A stretch of 64,000 nucleotides of DNA. Source: Thermotoga sp. Ku-13t (lineage in GTDB: Bacteria > Thermotogota > Thermotogae > Thermotogales > DSM-5069). Made by a program: the position numbers and the translations under genes. Shown here piece by piece: positions 51,907 through 60,288 of the stretch. Location of the stretch: positions 62,001 to 126,000 of the forward strand of contig NZ_LNFY01000009.1 of the NCBI RefSeq assembly GCF_011057685.1. The letters run 5' to 3'. A model generated the notes under the pieces. The model ran no database searches, was not told the DNA's origin, and saw nothing but the letters and a program-made list of their open reading frames with translations. How positions within the stretch are numbered: the stretch's first letter is position 1; every line of letters starts with the position of its first letter.

Positions 51907-52638
51907 ATGTACCTTTATGGATGTGTTTTAACAACGCATGAGGAACTTTTCTTTGCCAGCAAGGAAGTTTCCTCGATGTTCGTGACGATTCCTTTCATAG
52001 GAAACTACGCCCTAGCTTACGCGCTTGGCTTTGCCCAGCAAAGCTACATTGGATTCGATACCCCTCGCTACCAGAAAGACTTGAATGGTGTTAAAGCTTA
52101 CGTGTTTCCCGCGAAATTCGTGGAGTACAACTGGACAACCACGAGTTTCAACTCGATAGGTGAAGGATTCTTCCTCAGCATGAAAGAAAATGTGGTGGTC
52201 GATGCAACTGTTCTGCGAGAATATGCTGATGCTGGGAAAGGTCCCAGACCACGCAATTCTCCGCAAATCGGGCAGTTCAAAATGATCGCACCGGAAAGTG
52301 TGGCAATCTTTTACGTTCTCGCACCCGAGAAAATCGCGTTTCCTAAGTTCATACGGCTTGGCAAACTGATGAGTAAATGTGAGCTGAGCGTTGAAATGCT
52401 GGAAGCAGAAGAGCGTGAAGGTGAATTCGTGTGCCAGCATCCCATAAATCCGATCGATTTGTCGAGTTCGTACGATCTGCTCAGCTACGAGGTCATTTCC
52501 ATGAAACCTGTTCCATTGATCGAAAACGTGAAAATGCGCGGTAAATACCTGGAGGTTCGAACGCTTATTGAACAGAACATAAAGCAGACAGTGTTTCTGC
52601 CAAGCCAAGTCTGTTATTTCGCATCGGGGAGTGGTTAG
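51907..52638 (+). CDS. csc1: Csc1 (Cas5d-like) subunit, type I-D
   Basis: 243-residue Cas5-type subunit of the I-D complex. It begins YLYGCVLTTHEELFFASKEV, then IPFIGNYALAYALGF, IGEGFFLSMKENVVVDATVL and the pattern KLMSKCELSVEMLE, characteristic of Csc1. It binds the crRNA 5' handle and stabilises the foot of the complex. It starts 22 bases after csc2; the next gene, cas3, begins about 12 bases after its stop. Confidence 0.9.
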   Translation: MYLYGCVLTTHEELFFASKEVSSMFVTIPFIGNYALAYALGFAQQSYIGFDTPRYQKDLNGVKAYVFPAKFVEYNWTTTSFNSIGEGFFLSMKENVVVDATVLREYADAGKGPRPRNSPQIGQFKMIAPESVAIFYVLAPEKIAFPKFIRLGKLMSKCELSVEMLEAEEREGEFVCQHPINPIDLSSSYDLLSYEVISMKPVPLIENVKMRGKYLEVRTLIEQNIKQTVFLPSQVCYFASGSG

Positions 52639-52649
52639 CACTGAAACAG

Positions 52650-54674
52650 TTGATGGGTTATTCGGTGCCAGTACTGGAGGAAGATGGGAGAACGTGGGTA
52701 GACCACCAGGTTAGAACATACAGAGAGTTGGAAAACAGCGACGTGGTCATAAACGTCTATCCAACAGGAACTGGTAAAACGCTGGCAGTGTTGAACGCCA
52801 TCAGAAAGCTGAACATCGACAGGGTGCTCATCATCGCTCCGGTGAACGAATTGATAAACCAGTACGAAGCAACTGTGGAACGATTCGTGCAGGAACACAA
52901 GCTTGGACACAAAGTTTTTGTTGTGACCTCGCAGAGCCTTGAGGAAATGGATAGTTCATCACACTCTCGCGCCCTTAGATCGATCCTCCTGGCAGAAAGA
53001 GCCATAGCCATCACGAACCCCGACATAGTCTTCTACGTTCTTCTTCAAAGGTACGGTGCGAGAGTGCGATCTAGAGATCTGCTTGTGAAGCTGTTCGAAT
53101 TCCCTCAGCTTGTTGTGTTCGACGAATTTCATGTCTACGATCCCGGCAGACTGTTCTTTGCGTTCGCCTTGATCGCAACTTCCTGTTACTTTAACCTGAG
53201 GCAGAAGTACATCTTCATGACGGCGACGCCCAGCAGACACGTGGATAACGCTTTTACTAAGCTGGGGCTAAGGGTGAGCCGAGTTGGGTTAGAAGAAAAC
53301 AGTTCGCAAGATTTCAAACCGGCTGCTTCACCCGTGTACGTCGAGCTCGTGCGGGGCTTTGGGAAACTTGACGAACACATGGACCTAATCCTGCAGATCG
53401 TCAAAGAACACGCCGACAAAGACATTCTGATCGTGTCCGATTCGCTCTCTCGTCTCGCAAAACTCGCACACTATTTGAGAAACAATGGAATCGAGTTTGG
53501 AATGGTGACCGGTCCAATGGCGCGTGAAGAGAGGATCACGGCTCTGCGTAAAAGGTTGATGCTCGCCACAACGACCATAGACGTTGGGTACGAAATCAGC
53601 AGGCCAGAAAAGGATCGTCAAGGGTTAGACATCGTTATTTTTGAAGCATCGACGGCAGAAGATATAGTGCAGAGACTCGGGCGTGTGGGCAGGGTCCTAG
53701 GCAAGAACCGCGCGGACGTCCCTGCCTACGCGTACATGTTCGTTCCTGCGAGGATTTTCTCGGCTGTTCAGAAGATACTTGAGGAATCAAACGACAGGTT
53801 AGAGTTTGCCAGAAACGTTCAGAGCAAGCTGTCCTCATCTGTCGAAAACTTGAAAAGAGAGTACCTGGGACCTCAGGGGTTGGTCCTGGCATTTTACGAA
53901 GATTTCTTCACGTGCCTCTTTCCGAAGGATCACAAAGATCTCTTAAGAGAGTATTTCCAGCTGCTCGAATCTCTGTTTGGCCTTGAAAGGAACTTTCTCA
54001 GTCGGCATTCGAGGAGGATCGAACTGGATTTTTACTACTTCGCAAAAAGTTTGTTGGATGATGAATCTGAGATTGCCGGACATGTTCTGGAAAGATCACC
54101 GCAGTTGCGTGAAAAGATCGGAACGCTCTATCAGGGCGATGAGTTGATGAGAGCGTGTGCTGTGTACAGAAAATTCGTGGAAAAGTTCATCCTGAGTTTC
54201 AGAAGTGAGTTCACACAAAAGGTATACGTTGTTGATCCAAAAAAATTCTGTGGTACGGAGCGCTTCGTCTACGATAAATTCTTCATTCTAACGCGATACA
54301 AGGTGAGAAAGCTGGAGAAAAGCGTCATACCTGCTGATGTGAGAGGAATCGTCAACGAAGCGTACGAACTTCTGGAACCTCTTGAAAAACCACAAAAAAT
54401 TCATTTGAGTATCATGACCAGATCAGAAAAGAAATTCTTCATACCAACCAAGGTGGAGTCACAGATGTTTGACATGAAGGCTTTAGAACTCGACGGTCTA
54501 CCTGTCTACCGTCTTATTCCAGAGGAAGAAAGCGAATGCTTCTTCATGGACCTTGCTGTGAGAGAAGCTGAAATCAACGGATGGAAAGAGAAGGTTGTCA
54601 TAGGAACCGACGCGATAAAAGCTGCCAGCTATCTTTCCGAGAAACCCTGGGAATGTGACCTTTTTCCCCAGTGA
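52650..54674 (+). CDS. cas3: Cas3 helicase (no HD domain), type I-D
   Basis: 674-residue superfamily 2 helicase. Walker A reads VYPTGTGKTLAVLNAI (about 37-45); the Walker B variant is VFDEFHVYDP (DEFH); then MTATPSRH, ILIVSDSLSRLAKLAHYLRN, TTIDVGYEISRPEKD and VQRLGRVGRV (motif VI). No HD domain is present, as expected for I-D, where Cas10d provides it. The start is TTG 52650 or ATG 52653. It ends 11 bases before the cas4-cas1 fusion. Confidence 0.92.
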   Translation: MMGYSVPVLEEDGRTWVDHQVRTYRELENSDVVINVYPTGTGKTLAVLNAIRKLNIDRVLIIAPVNELINQYEATVERFVQEHKLGHKVFVVTSQSLEEMDSSSHSRALRSILLAERAIAITNPDIVFYVLLQRYGARVRSRDLLVKLFEFPQLVVFDEFHVYDPGRLFFAFALIATSCYFNLRQKYIFMTATPSRHVDNAFTKLGLRVSRVGLEENSSQDFKPAASPVYVELVRGFGKLDEHMDLILQIVKEHADKDILIVSDSLSRLAKLAHYLRNNGIEFGMVTGPMAREERITALRKRLMLATTTIDVGYEISRPEKDRQGLDIVIFEASTAEDIVQRLGRVGRVLGKNRADVPAYAYMFVPARIFSAVQKILEESNDRLEFARNVQSKLSSSVENLKREYLGPQGLVLAFYEDFFTCLFPKDHKDLLREYFQLLESLFGLERNFLSRHSRRIELDFYYFAKSLLDDESEIAGHVLERSPQLREKIGTLYQGDELMRACAVYRKFVEKFILSFRSEFTQKVYVVDPKKFCGTERFVYDKFFILTRYKVRKLEKSVIPADVRGIVNEAYELLEPLEKPQKIHLSIMTRSEKKFFIPTKVESQMFDMKALELDGLPVYRLIPEEESECFFMDLAVREAEINGWKEKVVIGTDAIKAASYLSEKPWECDLFPQ

Positions 54675-54685
54675 GGCGATTTCAA

Positions 54686-56272
54686 ATGGAAGAAATTCCG
54701 GTATCTGCCGTAAACGCTTATTTATACTGTCCGTACAGGTGTTACATAGAATACGTGAAGGGCCAGTTCGTGACGAACGCACACGTTGAAGAAGGACGTT
54801 TCCTGTCCCAGAAGCTCGAGAAGAAAGTGCAGACCAAGGATTACAAGAAAAGGCCTCAGGTTTTCGTTCAATCGCGAAAGTATGGACTTTACGGAACCAT
54901 AGACCAGACTGTCGTCAAGCAGGACAAGATTGTGATCGTCGAGACGAAAAAGGGTGCCACGGATCGACCGTATGAAAACGACGTTCTGCAGCTTTTGGCT
55001 TACATGGTCTGCTGCTCGGAAAGTTTCGAGGTCGAGCTTGAAAAAGTAAGTGGCAAATTGGTGTATCTCGGTTCTCAAAAGACTTTCGAAATTCTTCCAA
55101 ACGACGAACTGTTGGAGAAATTACGCTCTGTTGTTGAATCCATAAGAAGCCTTTCGAGTAACCCACCTAAGCCACAGTATTCTCGAAAAAGATGCGATCC
55201 ATGTTCGTTGATCAACATATGCATGCCCGAAAAGAATCAAGGTGAAGAGAACGTACAGCGAAAGATCATGCCGACCAACCGGCTAACACAGCCATTGTTT
55301 GTCTGCACACAGGGAGCCTACATAGGCAAGATGGGAGAAAGCGTGCAGGTAACCTACGCGGGAGAGGAACTGTTGAGGTTGCATAAGTCTCTCTTGAACG
55401 CGCTCTATCTGTTTGGAAACGTTCAGGTGTCAACGCATGCGTTGAAAATGCTTGCAGAATCCGAAATTCCAATCGTTTTCAGCGACACGGCAGGACGTTT
55501 TTCGTTCCTGTGCTTTTCGGGGAGTTCGAAGAATATCAACCTGAGACTCAAACAGTATGAAACCAGACAGGATCCTGAAAGAAGGTTGAAAATCGCAAAA
55601 CAGATCGTACTTGGTAAGCTGAAGAATCAACTGTTCGTCCTGAGAAGAAAGTCTCTGATCGATGGTTCGAGGATGAAAAGATTTAAAGAGTTGCTGCGGA
55701 GTGTTGAGTCATGCCGAAGCATCGAGGAACTCATGGGTGTGGAAGGACTGTTCGCAAGTGAATATTTTGACGCTTACTCCAAGGCTTTTGACGATTCCTG
55801 GAAGTTCGTCAACAGGAACAAAAGGCCCCCTACTGATCCGATAAACGCGTTGCTGAGCTTTGGGTACATGATGCTTCACGGTACGGTACTCACAGCGGTG
55901 CTGGGTGTGGGTTTCGATCCTCTCATAGGCGTTCTTCACAATCATCATTACGGAAGGTTTTCACTCGCGCTCGACTTGATGGAAGAGTTTCGTCCCATCC
56001 TTGTGGATCAACTTGTGCTTTCTCTGGTGAACCTCGGACAGATCAAATTTTCAGATTTTGTTGAGAATTTAGAAGGTTCTTACACACTCACTGATAAGGG
56101 CCTCAAGAAATTCGTGCAGGCTTATAAAGAGAAGCTCGAAACAAAGCATTATCACCCGTTGTTGAAAATGTCGGTCGAGTACGCCAGAATTATTGAGGCG
56201 CAAGCACGGGTCTTTGAAAAGTGCATACTTGGTGAGATCAGCACTTACGTTCCTTTCACGGTGACAAAATGA
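54686..56272 (+). CDS. cas4-cas1: Cas4-Cas1 fusion protein, type I-D adaptation
   Basis: 528 residues joining two adaptation enzymes. The Cas4 part (about 1-185) has cysteines in AYLYCPYRCYIEYV and CDPCSLINICMP, motif GTIDQTVV and the nuclease E-x-K in VIVETKKGATD. The Cas1 part (about 200-528) has the catalytic Glu in LMGVEGLFASEYF, the His in GVLHNHHYGRFSLALDLMEE and the acidic EFRPILVDQLVLSLVN. Both active sites look intact. The fusion would couple PAM trimming to integration. ATG 54686 was chosen because upstream residues are not part of Cas4. It overlaps cas2 by four bases (ATGA). Confidence 0.94.
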   Translation: MEEIPVSAVNAYLYCPYRCYIEYVKGQFVTNAHVEEGRFLSQKLEKKVQTKDYKKRPQVFVQSRKYGLYGTIDQTVVKQDKIVIVETKKGATDRPYENDVLQLLAYMVCCSESFEVELEKVSGKLVYLGSQKTFEILPNDELLEKLRSVVESIRSLSSNPPKPQYSRKRCDPCSLINICMPEKNQGEENVQRKIMPTNRLTQPLFVCTQGAYIGKMGESVQVTYAGEELLRLHKSLLNALYLFGNVQVSTHALKMLAESEIPIVFSDTAGRFSFLCFSGSSKNINLRLKQYETRQDPERRLKIAKQIVLGKLKNQLFVLRRKSLIDGSRMKRFKELLRSVESCRSIEELMGVEGLFASEYFDAYSKAFDDSWKFVNRNKRPPTDPINALLSFGYMMLHGTVLTAVLGVGFDPLIGVLHNHHYGRFSLALDLMEEFRPILVDQLVLSLVNLGQIKFSDFVENLEGSYTLTDKGLKKFVQAYKEKLETKHYHPLLKMSVEYARIIEAQARVFEKCILGEISTYVPFTVTK

Positions 56273-56556
56273 ACGATCACAGAGAGGCCTACATAGTTAC
56301 GTACGACGTCTCACAGGACAAACTGCGAAACAAGGTTGAGAAGATCATTAAAGAATACGGAGTGCGCGTGCAGTACAGTTGTTTCTACTGTCCTGTTGAA
56401 AAGAGGGTTCTGCTGCAAGTTTTGATGAGGTTAGAGAAGATCATAGACAAAAAGACAGATTCTGTGATTGCAGTTCCACTCGAAAAAGATTGGGAAAAGT
56501 ACGTGATAGGTACGCTGAGAAACGATCCTAATTTTGAGATTAAGAGGGTGATCTGA
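56269..56556 (+). CDS. cas2: Cas2, type I-D
   Basis: 95 residues: EAYIVTYDVSQDKLRNKVEK with the YDV aspartate, then IIKEYGVRVQYSCFYCPVEK (Cas2 normally has VQ.SVFE here) and a second half with DSVIAVPLEKDWEKYVIGTL. The integrase core pairs with the Cas4-Cas1 fusion. It is clearly different from the I-B Cas2 at 7849. It ends 184 bases before the first repeat, so the leader lies between. Confidence 0.93.
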   Translation: MNDHREAYIVTYDVSQDKLRNKVEKIIKEYGVRVQYSCFYCPVEKRVLLQVLMRLEKIIDKKTDSVIAVPLEKDWEKYVIGTLRNDPNFEIKRVI

Positions 56557-56739
56557 GCCACGCAGACCTTCTTTTTCTGAATGACCGCCGTCCTTTGCGT
56601 GCGGTTGTTAAGGCTTTCCAGAAGCTCAATCGAAAGACACCGGTTTCTGATAGCCGTATTCTATACAATGTATTAGAAAGAATGTCTGCGAAAAAGTACT
56701 TCTGGAATCATCATAGGAAAATAATTCTTATCGCCCGGT
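56557..56739 (+). promoter_or_regulatory. Leader of the I-D CRISPR array
   Basis: 183 bases between cas2 and the first repeat, transcribed rightwards. TATACAAT at 56662-56669 could be a -10 box, but no good -35 is seen. AT-rich runs (GGAAAATAATTC near 56720) precede the repeat. Leader motifs for integration are not recognisable by eye. Confidence 0.5.
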
Positions 56740-59147
56740 GCCTCAAAACCAAATTCCGTAGAACGGAATTGAAAGCGTAAAACTTCGGGCGCCTGTTGCG
56801 AATCGCTTCAAGGCCTCAAAACCAAATTCCGTAGAACGGAATTGAAAGATCGAGGATATTTGTGGTAGTAGGCTAGGGCAGATTACAGAGCCTCAAAACC
56901 AAATTCCGTAGAACGGAATTGAAAGTCTTCGTACGGCATCTGATTGAAGCGATGAAACTCCGGCCTCAAAACCAAATTCCGTAGAACGGAATTGAAAGAT
57001 TCGATTTTACCAGGAAATCCGCAAGATCACAGAGATGCCTCAAAACCAAATTCCGTAGAACGGAATTGAAAGGAAAATCCTCCTGCGAAAACTCTGTTGC
57101 CTCTTCCATGCCTCAAAACCAAATTCCGTAGAACGGAATTGAAAGGGGAATTTGATAGGAATCGAGGAGAGAGAGGACAAGACGGCCTCAAAACCAAATT
57201 CCGTAGAACGGAATTGAAAGTTCGCGACTGTAGGTGCTTTCATGCCTTATGCAAGGCCTCAAAACCAAATTCCGTAGAACGGAATTGAAAGTGGAACCAA
57301 GAAACGCCCCGACGGAAGGTGGATTACCGAGCCTCAAAACCAAATTCCGTAGAACGGAATTGAAAGATTTCCTCGTCCTTGTCATAAATTTGCACAAAAA
57401 GTTCAGGCCTCAAAACCAAATTCCGTAGAACGGAATTGAAAGTCCAATTAGTTTCGCCCGTGATGAGGCGTATTAAGGGCCTCAAAACCAAATTCCGTAG
57501 AACGGAATTGAAAGGAGGATCTTAGTTGCTAAGCTGTCTGCTGTTTGCTTGCCTCAAAACCAAATTCCGTAGAACGGAATTGAAAGTCGTATCCCGTCCG
57601 GCCGAGTACGGGCACAGGCACGGTGCCTCAAAACCAAATTCCGTAGAACGGAATTGAAAGGAACCTGGAACCCGTTTTCCGCGCCTTATAAGCCAAAATG
57701 CCTCAAAACCAAATTCCGTAGAACGGAATTGAAAGCAATTGCTCGAAAACCTAGCAGAACAAGACAAGACATATTGCCTCAAAACCAAATTCCGTAGAAC
57801 GGAATTGAAAGAAAGCACTCAGGAGCTTGAGGAGCCGCGGGAAGACGAAGAGCCTCAAAACCAAATTCCGTAGAACGGAATTGAAAGCAAGCTGAAGGTT
57901 AACGGGACAGGCGAGGCAACCATTACGCCTCAAAACCAAATTCCGTAGAACGGAATTGAAAGTTGTATATTGGCTGGGAAGCCGAAAAGGCATAACTCAT
58001 GCCTCAAAACCAAATTCCGTAGAACGGAATTGAAAGATTGCGAAGGCTGCCGCGGCTGTTGGAGCATTCCTATCGCGCCTCAAAACCAAATTCCGTAGAA
58101 CGGAATTGAAAGGATTTCCGCCCACAACGTGTCCCGTGCGTTTGTTCCATGCCTCAAAACCAAATTCCGTAGAACGGAATTGAAAGTCAGCAAGAACGGT
58201 GAATCTGAATGATCCGAATTATTACGAGCCTCAAAACCAAATTCCGTAGAACGGAATTGAAAGATGCTTGCAGATGTCCAGCCCGACTTTTTGCCCTCCG
58301 GCCTCAAAACCAAATTCCGTAGAACGGAATTGAAAGGTATAGCACGTTGAATGCATTTGCTACGATGCTGAGCCTCAAAACCAAATTCCGTAGAACGGAA
58401 TTGAAAGATGTATCTCTGCACCTCCTCAGGTGTCCAGGGTTGCTCGGCCTCAAAACCAAATTCCGTAGAACGGAATTGAAAGGGGGACGGTTGGGTAGTA
58501 CTCCGCCCCCTCACTGTTCGTGCCTCAAAACCAAATTCCGTAGAACGGAATTGAAAGACAAGTGGGTAGGCCCATCGGACCGGAGGACGACAAAGCCTCA
58601 AAACCAAATTCCGTAGAACGGAATTGAAAGTCTACGGAAACTTGCTGGTCTTCTTGTGACACAGGAGGCCTCAAAACCAAATTCCGTAGAACGGAATTGA
58701 AAGTAGGATTAGCTCCGGACACTTGTTGCGCAGGTAGTTTTCTGCCTCAAAACCAAATTCCGTAGAACGGAATTGAAAGAACGAAACATTATTTTGATTC
58801 AGTCGACAGCAGCTCGGCCTCAAAACCAAATTCCGTAGAACGGAATTGAAAGAGTTCTTTTGCCTCAGGGTCAATCTCCAGCACTTGTGCCTCAAAACCA
58901 AATTCCGTAGAACGGAATTGAAAGACTGATAGGTTGGAAGGAGACGCTGGAAATGGCCGAGAGCCTCAAAACCAAATTCCGTAGAACGGAATTGAAAGCG
59001 AAATAGAGCTTGTAAATTTCCGCACTCAGGTTCTCTAGCCTCAAAACCAAATTCCGTAGAACGGAATTGAAAGAGGGAGACTGCGATGATTTTGCACTTG
59101 CTGCATGCCGGGCCTCAAAACCAAATTCCGTAGAACGGAATTGAAAG
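56740..59147 (+). CRISPR. CRISPR array, I-D type: 33 identical 36-bp repeats, 32 spacers
   Basis: Repeats begin GCCTCAAAACC and end CGGAATTGAAAG. Inside each, AATTCCGT-AGA-ACGGAATT is a perfect 8-bp hairpin for Cas6, leaving a 5' handle ending ATTGAAAG. I find 33 copies, the first at 56740-56775 and the last at 59112-59147, with no repeat mismatch noticed. The repeat-to-repeat period is 71-77 bases, so spacers are about 35-41 bases. The leader and cas2 lie on the left. No spacer was recognised as matching other parts of the window. The many long ORFs here are translated repeats, not genes. Confidence 0.97.
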
Positions 59148-59180
59148 ACCCTCTAGAGAGGCATTGTCGAGGGCATGGGC

Positions 59181-59288
59181 AGAAGAGTCCTTATCACCCT
59201 GTGAGGAATTTGAAAGGTGAGAAGTGGTGCGCGCACGTGTTGTGAAAACTGACTCTCAGGACCAGATTCAGTAAATCAAAATTGGAAG
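59181..59288 (+). repeat. Two decayed repeats at the distal end of the I-D array
   Basis: About 59181-59216 ends GAGGAATTTGAAAG, and 59253-59288 (starts CTCTCAGGACC, ends AATTGGAAG) matches the repeat at 25 of 36 positions. Both sit at the array's regular spacing of about 70 bases, so they are old trailer-end repeats losing their sequence. Confidence 0.65.
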
Positions 59289-59298
59289 GAGCTCTGTT

Positions 59299-59496
59299 GG
59301 ATCCTTCAATTCGATCGACAGCTTGATGAGGATAATCGCCCCTCTTGCAGGCGGTGCGATAATCCAGTTCTTAGGCCCAGCTTTTAAGGGGACCTTCGAG
59401 AGTGCGGCAATGATGATTTCTTTTTTGATCTTGATCTTTGCTTCTTCGCTGGCACAACCCGCGTTTCACAAAAATCCCTCTGGAAACCAGCCATGA
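59299..59496 (+). pseudogene. Remnant: C-terminal end of an MFS transporter
   Basis: One frame reads NSIDSLMRIIAPLAGGAIIQ, then FLGPAFKGTFESAAMMISFL and ILIFASSLAQPAFHKN before a stop (TGA 59494-59496): two transmembrane-like stretches with the RI.APL.GG pattern of major facilitator proteins. No start or upstream part exists; the CRISPR array occupies that side. Array growth or insertion probably replaced the gene. Confidence 0.45.
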
Positions 59497-59535
59497 CTAC
59501 GATGTACCGGGAGAAAGAACCAAGGGTAGGGAGTG

Positions 59536-60252
59536 TCAGCCTCTCACTCTGTCCAGATCGGCGCGCATGAAGAGGAGTAGATAATAAACCGGCTCGTCGC
59601 GACCTTCAATGTAGATCCAGCGGGACATCTTCAAAAACTCTTCGACATCGATCAGATTCTGCACGTGTTTTTCTGCTTCCTGCTGGGTACAGGGTTCTAT
59701 GATCTGTTCGATTCTGGAAATCTTTGCATCCTTCAAACTGTTGAAGAACAGTTTGGCAAGGGACTTTGTGAGATCTTCGTTTTCAAATGGTTTTGAAACC
59801 TCAGGATGGAAGTAGGACTCTTCCACCACGATGGGGACTTCGTCGACGTATCTGAGCCGCTTGACCAAGAAGCATTCTTGAATGTTTTTCCATCTCGCAG
59901 CTCGAGACAGGTTCTCATCGAGTTCCACGTATCCTTTCTTGAGCAAAATGTTCTTGCTCACGAAGCCAAACGTTTCGAGCGCGTAGGAGAGGCTTATGAG
60001 TGGTTCGAAGCTGAAGGTGGGTCTGAACTTTCTGACGAACGTTCCAACGCCGTGGCGTTTCACCAAAAAACCTTCCGCGACCAGCGCGTCTATCGCGGCC
60101 CTGACGGTCGCCCTGCTTACGCCGTAGAGCTGCATGAGCTCGAACTCAGGTGGAATCTTTTCGTTGTCTTTCCATTCGCCCTTCAGTATCTTTTCCTTCA
60201 ACTTTTCTGCAAGCTGTGCATAAAGCGGCACCGCGCTGCTCTTGTCGAGCAA
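59536..60252 (-). CDS. GntR-family regulator (HutC/UTRA type)
   Basis: 238 residues. An N-terminal GntR winged helix reads VPLYAQLAEKLKEKILKGEW, then PPEFELMQLYGVSRATVRAA and LVAEGFLVKRHGVGTFVRKF. The UTRA ligand-binding domain (about 90-235) includes CFLVKRLRYVDEVPIVVEES. TTG 60252 follows AGGTGAAAGG. It lies at the downstream end of the leftward operon that includes the FAD oxidase and FGGY kinase, and probably controls it in response to a metabolite such as a phosphorylated polyol. Confidence 0.9.
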   Translation of the reverse strand: MLDKSSAVPLYAQLAEKLKEKILKGEWKDNEKIPPEFELMQLYGVSRATVRAAIDALVAEGFLVKRHGVGTFVRKFRPTFSFEPLISLSYALETFGFVSKNILLKKGYVELDENLSRAARWKNIQECFLVKRLRYVDEVPIVVEESYFHPEVSKPFENEDLTKSLAKLFFNSLKDAKISRIEQIIEPCTQQEAEKHVQNLIDVEEFLKMSRWIYIEGRDEPVYYLLLFMRADLDRVRG

Positions 60253-60288
60253 GGCCTTTCACCTGGTTTCATTTTACCATGCGGGCTT

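Noticed and set aside
57040-58901. Several 60-175 residue open frames on both strands containing repeated NSVLRNLVLR or LKTKFRRTELK units
   Set aside because: They are translations of the CRISPR repeats and spacers; no ribosome sites and perfect 36-base periodicity explain them.
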